A stretch of DNA of 10,883 bases, taken from an uncultured Oscillospiraceae bacterium. GTDB taxonomy: Bacteria; Bacillota; Clostridia; Oscillospirales; Acutalibacteraceae. A program made the position numbers and the translations under genes. Location: assembly GCA_900555705.1 (NCBI GenBank), contig USLV01000021.1:1-10883 (forward strand). Direction: 5' to 3'. How positions within the stretch are numbered: the stretch's first letter is position 1; every line of letters starts with the position of its first letter. Positions 1 through 6,462 of the stretch are shown piece after piece. The notes beneath the pieces are model-generated. The model was not told the origin of the DNA and made no database searches. It worked only from the letters and a program-made list of their open reading frames with translations.

Positions 1-3000
1 TCTCAACCGCATATTGCAGCGCCAGACGCGCATCCGTCGTGTTCACGGTGCCATCGCCGTTGATATCGCCGAGCTGCACAGCAGAGGGATCCAACTGGGA
101 AACAATCGAATAGTCTACGAGGAATTCGTTGCTGCCCGCTGTGGACGATGTATCATTGCTCAGCTCATACAGGAGATTGCCGACACTGTCGGTATTCCCC
201 TGATAGCTGCCGGCAAAGGCAATCGTCTTGCTGGAAGCCAGCAGCTTGTAATCATCATCGTAGAGCGAGACACGATACGTCTTGTTGTTGATATCGCGCA
301 GATCCACCTCGATGGCCACACGATACCATACACCCGTCTTCCAATCGGTCAGATGCTCGTCGTTCACCGTAACACCGTCATACTGGGTGAAAGCAATCAC
401 CGGTGCGCCCGAATAGGTGCTGCCGTTGGCATTGAGACCATAGAGCAGCAGCGTGGCAAAACCGGAACCAGTGGACTGCATCGTCGGCACCTGCAAACGG
501 GATTCCACTCTATAGAGCGAATTCTCAGTACCAGCCTTCAGATTCATGTCCGTGGTCTGCATGAAGGTATAGCTGCCCTTTTCATTGATGAAAAGCCGCG
601 CCACATCCCGATCGTCTTTCTGGGAAATCGTCACATTGCTGTCGCCGTTCGATGTCCCTGTCTTCGAGAAGGAACCGCCGTTCAGCACATTCTGGATACC
701 GTTTTCGGTCTTGGTGCCGTAATCGGTGAAGTTCTCGGTGAAGATCAGCTTAGATCCCGGCTCGAACGTCGCATTGTCCGGCGCACTCCAGCGGTTGATA
801 CGGCGCATGTTATTGATCCAATTGCACTCCGCAGAACCCACCAGTTCCTGCTCATAGAAGAAGCCGGAAATGGTCACATTCTTCAGATGCTCCGTCGAGG
901 AGACTTTCTTGACACCGATGCTATACAGCGCACCGTTGTAAAGATTCAGCTTCGCATCCTTCCCCGTTGTCAGGAAGGCGTCGGTAGAGGACTGGGAATC
1001 GTAGTTGCTGTTGTAGATATTCACCGTGCCGGTGTCCACACGCAGGAAGGAGGTCGGGCGCGCCCAGCAGGCCACATTAAAGAAGTTCAGCGGGTCGCCC
1101 TTATAGGTGTCCGCCACATAGATGTGATGAATCACATCCGTGTTGAAGTCCTCCATGTAGTTATAGCTGACGATCTGGACATTGATGAAGTCCATATCTG
1201 TAAGCGCCTGCACCTCGATACCAACGGTGGAATAGTCGTAGGCGTTGCCCACATTCCAGCCGCTCGCAGACTTACCGTTCTCCTCAATGAAAAGCGCGCC
1301 GCGGTGGCCGAGATAGTTGAAATTGTCGTAGAGAATCTGATCCGTGACATCGCCGACAATCAGGATGTCGCAGTTCTCCTGGACATACAGGTTGTTGACG
1401 AGATTAGCGCTCGCCATCGTGCCGTCGCTCTCCTTCGGGGAGTTCGGCCAGGCGCCGTTCTTATCCTCGCCGCCGTTGTACCACGCGCCGCAGTTCATCT
1501 GATAGTTGGAGATAACACCACCCACGGCGCCCTTACCGACTTTGATCACGTTGTGGAAGCAGTAGCCGGCGAGATAGCGGACATAGTGGTTGTCGCAGCG
1601 ATAGCTCATCAGATCCACGCCGTCATAGCCATTGCGGATCGACACGTTCACAACGTAGACGTCCTTGCCCTGGCCCTGCACAGCATAGGGGTATTTCTTG
1701 ATGGTGTCGACGCTCATGCCCTGCTCGGGATAATCGAAAACGATACCGACAATGCCGGCGCCCTCTTTCAGCTTCACAGACGCGTCGCCTTCGGTGTTAT
1801 AGATCTTGAAGATGGTACCGATGTTATAGGGAATACGGCCGATATCCACCGCACCCTTCAGTTCAACACCAGTCGGCACGGTCACGCTGTCCTCCAGACG
1901 GTAGTGACCCGCCGGCAGGAAGACGATACCGCCGCCCTCTTTACCGACCTTGTCGAGAATCGCCTGCAGCGTTTTGGACACGTCGGTCGCGCCGGTGGCA
2001 TCCACATCCGCCACATACAGCTCGTTGCGGGCGGGCTTCGTCACCTTGTCCGCCGCCTGCTCCGCCGTCAGGAAGTCAACCTCGTCAACCTCCACTTTCT
2101 CGTCGTTGCGATCCAGCGGGCACATCGCCGCATTGTCTATCTCCAGCGCACCGTCCTTGGCAGAGCAGCCACGGACAATGGTACCGACCGAACCGGACAC
2201 CAGCGAAATATGCGGCCCCTCGGTCTCAAAGGTACAATTGGTGATCGACAGCGGGCCGCGGGTATTGATGATCTGACCGCCGGTGATCGTGCAGTTAGCC
2301 AGCTGCATGCGGTTAATGCCGTCATGCTGTACCGCGACATCCGTCGCATGGATGGTGATATGGCTGAAATTCATATTGCCCATATCCACATCCGGATTGT
2401 AGTTGTCCATGATGCCGACCGAACAGTTGTCAATCAGGATATTGGCAAACAGCTCACCGGCCGCGCTAACGCCTTCGAACAGAATGCCCACGCCGCAATC
2501 GCGGATAGTAGAGCCATATACCTGGCCGTTGGAATAGCTGTTGGGAGAGGCCACCGAATTGGTGAAATACACACCGACGCCGTAACCCGAGATATCCATA
2601 TAGGCAAAGTACGACCAGTCAACGCGCTGGATGTTAACCGCAACCGCCGCGGACAGCTGACCCATCAGCGCATCCTTCGCAGCATCGGTCCTGGGGGAGC
2701 CGGGCAGACCCGACTGCTCCCAATATTTCGGGGCAAAATTGATGTAATCGAAACGGCCAACATCGTAGATGCCGTCCAGCTGAAGTCCCATGCCGAGAGG
2801 GGTACCGTAAACATTATGTACGTTCGGGCAGCCGCTGCCGTCCGGACCCTGCACAACCGCCGTATAGGAGTTAACAAAAGTGACGTTGCGCACATGCGTA
2901 TAGTCCGCGCCCCAGTTGCCCTTCTTATACATCTGGATCGAAGCCGGATAGGAGACGACATTCTCCGGATTCTGCTCCGGATACCAGATGGACAGATCGC

Positions 3001-3967
3001 GCACCATGGAGTTCGGCAGCATCGTGATAAAAGCGGTGCCGTTCGGATCCTCCCGGCCGGCATACGCCTTCAGGATGGTACCGACCACCTCCGGATTCTC
3101 GTCGGTCGGCGCACGCCAGTCACCACAGATGGTGACGCCATAAGGAACGATCAGATTGCCGCTGACGACATATTCGCCCTCCGGAATGAAAAGTGTGCCG
3201 CCGCCCGCGCGGTTCAGTCCCTCCATCAGACTCTGGATGGTGGTGGTGGCATCCTCGTCCGTGTTCGGCTCCATATAGTCGCCGAGATTATAGCCCATCA
3301 CAACCGTGTCGTCCGTAGCGTACCTGGTCGGCGCAATCTCCCACGTGGGAGGCTCCGGCGTAAAGGTGCCGTCGCCGATACGATCGGTCGGGATACCTTT
3401 GGAAGTATCAACCAGGCGAACATTACACATTTTAAAGGTGTAAGTCTCGCCGACAGCCGCCTTCGGATAGGCATAAAGGCGTACATAATTGACGCGGGAA
3501 AGATCGATTATACCACTGGTGCCGGTAGACTCGTTCAGCTTGGCAACCACGCGGAACCACTCGTTTTCCTTCCAGTCGAAGGCGCTCGGGCTCCAATTGA
3601 TCTCCTCAACATCGCAGCCGCCGCCGCTGGTCAACTCCAGCGAACCGTCCAGATTTTTCAAAAATAATTCCAGGTCGCCCCCGACATAGAGATCGAAGAC
3701 CACGGCCAGATCCCCGTAATTATACGCGGTGAGGTCGATCGGATCAAACTTCATGTTGGGATCACCCATGTATCCGTCTGCCGGAACCTCTTTGGTGATA
3801 TTGTATGTCAGCGGAATCTCCGCAATCACACAGTCCTCCTTCTCCGCTGCGCTCACAACCCCGGGCAAAATCGCCAACGGGAAAATGAACAGCAGGCTCA
3901 GGAACATTGCCAACCATTTCTTCAAATTAAACGCCGCCTTTCCTAAGACCAAATTTGTTTCCAGCAT
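1..3967 (-). CDS. Secreted dockerin protein with two tandem beta-helix (pectate lyase/GH55-like) domains, 3' end outside window
   Basis: The frame is open for 1322 codons and runs off the window, so the C-terminus is missing. Reading in order (numbered from ATG 3967): signal peptide (KKWLAMFLSLLFIFPLAILP, ending near VSA-A at about 39-41); beta-sandwich-like region about 42-205; beta-helix 1 from about 235 (DEDATTTIQSL, then GGGTLFIPEGEYVV); beta-helix 2 from about 654 (DVDATGATDVSKTL, then GGGIVFLPAGHYRL); LamG-like beta-sandwich about 1072-1290; dockerin from about 1298 (GDINGDGTVNTTDAR), cut after the first calcium loop and helix. The GGG-(T/I)-x-F-(I/L)-P-x-G-x-Y pattern is typical of the Pectate_lyase_3 / GH28-related / GH55 beta-helix group. 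The helices share a YPEQ motif exactly 92 residues after each domain start (Y329, Y746), so they look duplicated. The substrate is unknown; a secreted glycan-active enzyme is inferred. The start is ambiguous: ATG 3967 has GGAGAG 5 nt upstream, but TTG at 3925 has AGGAAAGG 11 nt upstream and would begin a classical MKKW signal peptide. Confidence 0.88.
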   Translation of the reverse strand, partial: MLETNLVLGKAAFNLKKWLAMFLSLLFIFPLAILPGVVSAAEKEDCVIAEIPLTYNITKEVPADGYMGDPNMKFDPIDLTAYNYGDLAVVFDLYVGGDLELFLKNLDGSLELTSGGGCDVEEINWSPSAFDWKENEWFRVVAKLNESTGTSGIIDLSRVNYVRLYAYPKAAVGETYTFKMCNVRLVDTSKGIPTDRIGDGTFTPEPPTWEIAPTRYATDDTVVMGYNLGDYMEPNTDEDATTTIQSLMEGLNRAGGGTLFIPEGEYVVSGNLIVPYGVTICGDWRAPTDENPEVVGTILKAYAGREDPNGTAFITMLPNSMVRDLSIWYPEQNPENVVSYPASIQMYKKGNWGADYTHVRNVTFVNSYTAVVQGPDGSGCPNVHNVYGTPLGMGLQLDGIYDVGRFDYINFAPKYWEQSGLPGSPRTDAAKDALMGQLSAAVAVNIQRVDWSYFAYMDISGYGVGVYFTNSVASPNSYSNGQVYGSTIRDCGVGILFEGVSAAGELFANILIDNCSVGIMDNYNPDVDMGNMNFSHITIHATDVAVQHDGINRMQLANCTITGGQIINTRGPLSITNCTFETEGPHISLVSGSVGTIVRGCSAKDGALEIDNAAMCPLDRNDEKVEVDEVDFLTAEQAADKVTKPARNELYVADVDATGATDVSKTLQAILDKVGKEGGGIVFLPAGHYRLEDSVTVPTGVELKGAVDIGRIPYNIGTIFKIYNTEGDASVKLKEGAGIVGIVFDYPEQGMSVDTIKKYPYAVQGQGKDVYVVNVSIRNGYDGVDLMSYRCDNHYVRYLAGYCFHNVIKVGKGAVGGVISNYQMNCGAWYNGGEDKNGAWPNSPKESDGTMASANLVNNLYVQENCDILIVGDVTDQILYDNFNYLGHRGALFIEENGKSASGWNVGNAYDYSTVGIEVQALTDMDFINVQIVSYNYMEDFNTDVIHHIYVADTYKGDPLNFFNVACWARPTSFLRVDTGTVNIYNSNYDSQSSTDAFLTTGKDAKLNLYNGALYSIGVKKVSSTEHLKNVTISGFFYEQELVGSAECNWINNMRRINRWSAPDNATFEPGSKLIFTENFTDYGTKTENGIQNVLNGGSFSKTGTSNGDSNVTISQKDDRDVARLFINEKGSYTFMQTTDMNLKAGTENSLYRVESRLQVPTMQSTGSGFATLLLYGLNANGSTYSGAPVIAFTQYDGVTVNDEHLTDWKTGVWYRVAIEVDLRDINNKTYRVSLYDDDYKLLASSKTIAFAGSYQGNTDSVGNLLYELSNDTSSTAGSNEFLVDYSIVSQLDPSAVQLGDINGDGTVNTTDARLALQYAVE

Positions 3968-3990
3968 GATATCTCTCCATGCCGGTTACT

Positions 3991-4019
3991 ACCATAGCAC
4001 AATTTTGCATCGTTGTCAA
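3991..4019 (-). promoter_or_regulatory. Sigma-A type promoter of the beta-helix/dockerin gene
   Basis: On the minus strand a perfect -35 box TTGACA (4019-4014) is followed after exactly 17 bp by TATGGT (3996-3991), with an extended -10 TG one base upstream. Transcription would begin near 3984, about 17 nt before ATG 3967 and about 59 nt before the alternative TTG start at 3925. The short leader contains GGAGAG at 3978-3973. Confidence 0.8.
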
Positions 4020-4049
4020 TAAAAGACCATTTCATTTTGCATATCGTTT
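4003..4049. promoter_or_regulatory. Duplicated TTTTGCAT(AT)CGTT motif at the promoter, candidate operator pair
   Basis: On the plus strand TTTTGCATCGTT lies at 4003-4014, inside the -35/-10 spacer and -35 box of the beta-helix gene. TTTTGCATATCGTT lies at 4035-4048, just upstream of the -35. The copies start 32 bp apart, about three helical turns, and each is preceded by ACCAT 8-12 bases earlier. The position suits a regulator binding two sites on one DNA face. No known regulator box is recognised, and the region is A/T-rich, so chance is possible. Confidence 0.3.
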
Positions 4050-4129
4050 TTGTGCTTTTCGTCAAAAATGCAGAGGAAGTGGGATGAAGCACCTCCCGAT
4101 TGCCGAGATCGCTCTCCGAACTTTGTACA

Positions 4130-4162
4130 TTCGTTTTCATGCACGGTGTGCACGAGAACGAA
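4130..4162. repeat. Imperfect 15-bp inverted repeat between the GH43 and beta-helix genes
   Basis: TTCGTTTTCATGCAC (4130-4144), a 3-nt gap GGT, then GTGCACGAGAACGAA (4148-4162) pair at 13 of 15 positions, and one of the two others is a G-U wobble in either RNA. No T-run follows on either strand, so it is a poor intrinsic terminator. It lies about 110 bp upstream of the -35 of the beta-helix gene and about 80 bp beyond the GH43 terminator, and may be a distant operator or a 3' structure. The remaining parts of the 3968-4287 gap (4050-4129, 4163-4243) show nothing else recognisable. Confidence 0.45.
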
Positions 4163-4243
4163 ATCCTGTATAAATTGCTCAAACTCAAAACATCTACTTG
4201 AAGTACCAATCGTCCTGCATCGATTCGGATTGTACAACCAAAG

Positions 4244-4271
4244 GGCAGCACTCCCCGCGGAGAGTGCCGCC
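4244..4271 (-). terminator. Probable intrinsic terminator of the GH43 gene
   Basis: The arms GGCAGCACTC (4244-4253) and GAGTGCCGCC (4262-4271) form a 10-bp stem, extended inside by two further G-C pairs. The single imperfect position is a G-U pair in the minus-strand RNA but A-C in the plus-strand RNA, which favours use in the direction of the GH43 gene. The stem begins 16 nt past the stop codon. The T-rich tail is weak (CCCTTTGGTTGT), so termination may be incomplete. Confidence 0.65.
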
Positions 4272-4287
4272 TGGTTATACAAAAGGG

Positions 4288-6099
4288 TTACTCCGTCGTA
4301 TCCGGCAGTAATGAAATGCTGATACCCCTGACGTTCACACCGCCCATACCACCAGTCAACCGCACGACATTCTCCGTGCCGGGTTCCAGATCAATCAGGC
4401 AGCGGGCCGATTTCTCGTCATAATTGCCCCATCCTCCCGTTCCGGGCACGCGCAGGAAATACGGTTCATCGCTCTTGTTGCCGCTGGCATCCACCTTCAT
4501 CGTCGAACTCTTATCACCGCTGGAATAGTGCAATGTCAACACCGCCTGGCCACCCTTGCCGCCGTCAATGCCGGAGAACTCCACATAGGCACCGGAATTG
4601 TGCAGATTCTCCACCACCTTCTGATCTCCCGAAAGAGTTGCCCCCTCACCGAGTTTCGCCCCGGTCAGATCATAGTTGGTCTTTTCGGTGAACTTGGCAA
4701 GGCCTTCTTCACTTATCAGCAATTTGCCATCGCGTTCCGTGGACTCGGAGGGCGGGCCAACCGCTTCAACACCTTCTTTGGTCTGAATAACCTTCCGGAT
4801 GGTGCCATCCTCGTTGAAGAAGAGCTGATCGACGTTGGTCGAACGCAGCGTACCGTTGCCGGAGATCGCCGCATTGTGATAGAACATATACCAGTTGCCA
4901 CGATACTGCACGACGCTGCCGTGAGATGTCTCGCAGTTTTCCACTGCATCCAGGATCACGCCGCGGGAGGTCCAGGGACCGTTGACACTGTCACTGGTGG
5001 CATAGCGCATCTGGTTGGCACCGGACACACCGTCCGGATAGACCAGATAATAGATATCCTCGCGCTTAAATACCCAGGCGCCCTCGTGGAAGTCCTCGAG
5101 CTGATCGGTGATCTCCACCACCTCGCCGGTGACAGACATCATGTCGTTGCTGAGCCGTGCAAAATAGCAGTGACCACCGCCGCCGACAAAGAGATAGGCA
5201 ACGCCGTCATCGTCGATAAACACACAGGGATCGATCAAATCCTTGCTCGGGAGTCCCTGAATATAGCCCTGATCCTTGAAATTCGCCGCCGGCTCATCAC
5301 TGGTCGCGACGCCAATTTTCCAGGAATCATTCCAATTGCTCTCGCTGGGATGCGGATAGAAGAAATAGTAAGTACCGTCCCTGTAGGCACAGTCGGGCGC
5401 CCACATGAAACCGCCTTCCTCACGTCCCCACTCGACATCATCCGAGCTCAGAATCTCACCATGATCCACCCAGTCGACCATGTTGTCGGTGGAATAAACG
5501 TGATACTGATTCATCAGATCACAGCCTTGCGACGGGAACACATCGTGAGAGGGATAGACATAGAGACGACCATCCTTCCAGACATGAGCCGAGGGATCGG
5601 CCGTGAAAATATTGTTAAAAATCGGATTCATAGACGTATAATCCGCCCACGTATCCTCCGGAGCAGGATTCTTCTCGGTCTCCTCCGGATAGACCTCCTT
5701 TTCGCCGGTGGGAGGTTCATGCGGTTTGGTAGGATTGGTCGGTTCTGTCGGTTCCGGCTCAGTCGGTTCGGTCGGCTGTTCCTCCTTCTCCCCGGGGAAC
5801 TTGTCGATCTTTTCCACCGCGTACTGCAAAATCAGACGGGCATCGGTCGTGTTGACAACCTCATCCCCATTGACATCCGCCGCAATCCACTCATCCTCCG
5901 TCATGCCGATCTTTTCAACTGCATACTGCAAGGCAATACGCGCGTCGGTGGTGTTGACAACGCCATCGCCGTTGACATCACCGAGCTTTCGTGTCTCCTG
6001 CTCTGCCGAGAGAGACAGACTGCTCGCCGCCAGAGCCGTCGCCAGCACCGCCACTGCCAGCGAGGCACCCGCGATTCGTTCACGAGCACGTTTTTTCAT
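4288..6099 (-). CDS. Secreted GH43 glycoside hydrolase with N-terminal dockerin and C-terminal carbohydrate-binding-like module
   Basis: 603 residues. A signal peptide (about 1-32, cleavage near LSA-E) precedes a complete dockerin at 39-101 with two calcium loops (D41/N43/D45/D52 and D75/N77/D79/D86), each followed by NTTDARxxLQYAVEKI. A Pro/Thr/Glu linker covers about 104-148. The GH43 five-bladed propeller spans about 155-460, with the three expected acidic residues: D168 in TADPSAHV (general base), D290 in LIDPCVF (pKa modulator) and E339 in FHEGAWVFK (general acid). A beta-sandwich of CBM6/CBM35 type follows at about 465-600 (GAYVEFSGIDGG ... YFLRVPGTGGWG). GH43 enzymes are mostly alpha-arabinofuranosidases or beta-xylosidases on arabinoxylan or arabinan; which one cannot be told here. 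The dockerin should attach it to a cohesin-bearing scaffoldin outside the cell. ATG 6099 is supported by AAAGGAG 9 nt upstream. It has its own promoter and terminator. Confidence 0.93.
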   Translation of the reverse strand: MKKRARERIAGASLAVAVLATALAASSLSLSAEQETRKLGDVNGDGVVNTTDARIALQYAVEKIGMTEDEWIAADVNGDEVVNTTDARLILQYAVEKIDKFPGEKEEQPTEPTEPEPTEPTNPTKPHEPPTGEKEVYPEETEKNPAPEDTWADYTSMNPIFNNIFTADPSAHVWKDGRLYVYPSHDVFPSQGCDLMNQYHVYSTDNMVDWVDHGEILSSDDVEWGREEGGFMWAPDCAYRDGTYYFFYPHPSESNWNDSWKIGVATSDEPAANFKDQGYIQGLPSKDLIDPCVFIDDDGVAYLFVGGGGHCYFARLSNDMMSVTGEVVEITDQLEDFHEGAWVFKREDIYYLVYPDGVSGANQMRYATSDSVNGPWTSRGVILDAVENCETSHGSVVQYRGNWYMFYHNAAISGNGTLRSTNVDQLFFNEDGTIRKVIQTKEGVEAVGPPSESTERDGKLLISEEGLAKFTEKTNYDLTGAKLGEGATLSGDQKVVENLHNSGAYVEFSGIDGGKGGQAVLTLHYSSGDKSSTMKVDASGNKSDEPYFLRVPGTGGWGNYDEKSARCLIDLEPGTENVVRLTGGMGGVNVRGISISLLPDTTE

Positions 6100-6125
6100 G
6101 TCTGATTTCTCCTTTCTGTTACTAC

Positions 6126-6149
6126 GCTAAGATTAGCATATCCGGATAT
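6126..6149. promoter_or_regulatory. Two abutting palindromes over the GH43 -10 region, candidate operators
   Basis: ATATCCGGATAT at 6138-6149 is a perfect 12-bp palindrome covering the upstream half of the -10 box and part of the spacer. Directly next to it, GCTAA-GA-TTAGC at 6126-6137 is a perfect 5-bp inverted repeat covering the rest of the -10 box and the expected start site near 6128. A dimeric repressor here would block polymerase. The regulator is not identifiable. Confidence 0.4.
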
Positions 6150-6163
6150 CTCTGCTTTGTCAA
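6135..6163 (-). promoter_or_regulatory. Sigma-A type promoter of the GH43 gene
   Basis: On the minus strand TTGACA (6163-6158) and TATGCT (6140-6135) are separated by exactly 17 bp. The start site would be near 6128, giving a leader of about 29 nt that carries AAAGGAG at 6115-6109. The stretch 6164-6394 upstream holds no gene, no second promoter and no clear repeat that I can see; with the promoter and the neighbouring terminator it makes up the 6100-6462 gap. Confidence 0.82.
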
Positions 6164-6394
6164 GTCCCTCCGTATTTGCGAACATTTATTTGTATATATT
6201 CTCCAATATGATGATGTTGTTCTCTGCTATTCTGCCGAATAAGTTTTTTCTATTGGGGGGTATTCCGTAGTGCCCGCCAGAGATGTCGTTATCGACAGGT
6301 GCGGCTGGACGCACAAGCAATGCACTGCTTTCCCCTCTGTGAGATTTCTCCCGATAGCATTTGGAAAGTCACGGATAAGTTCGAATGTTTACGC

Positions 6395-6426
6395 GAAAAG
6401 CCCCCGGGATTTCCCGGGGGCTTTCG
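6395..6426 (-). terminator. Strong intrinsic terminator of the FIVAR surface-protein gene
   Basis: AAAGCCCCCGGGA (6397-6409) and TCCCGGGGGCTTT (6412-6424) form a perfect 13-bp stem with a 2-nt gap; a CG/CG pair continues it across one bulged A. On the minus strand it ends in CTTTTCG. It lies 38 nt after the stop codon at 6463. Confidence 0.88.
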
Positions 6427-6432
6427 TGTTAC

Positions 6433-6449
6433 AACTGCCAAGGGCAGTT
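6433..6449 (-). repeat. Small inverted repeat between stop codon and terminator of the FIVAR gene
   Basis: AACTGCC (6433-6439), AAG, GGCAGTT (6443-6449) is a perfect 7-bp inverted repeat in the 3' untranslated region, 13 nt past the stop codon and just before the main terminator. The transcript therefore ends in two consecutive hairpins. It has no T-run of its own and may stabilise the mRNA 3' end. Confidence 0.55.
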
Positions 6450-6462
6450 ACGTTTCAAGAGC

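Noticed and set aside
14..3667. 1217-codon plus-strand open frame
   Set aside because: It is the codon-register antisense of the beta-helix/dockerin gene; the minus frame has a signal peptide, recognisable domains, a promoter and a Shine-Dalgarno, while the plus product has no recognisable domain.
3943..4322. Several overlapping frames of 64-102 codons in the intergenic region
   Set aside because: They overlap one another on both strands and cover the promoter, palindrome and terminator; none has a convincing binding site or domain.
4528..6105. 525-codon plus-strand open frame
   Set aside because: Antisense shadow of the GH43 gene; low-complexity Arg/Ile-rich translation and no domain.
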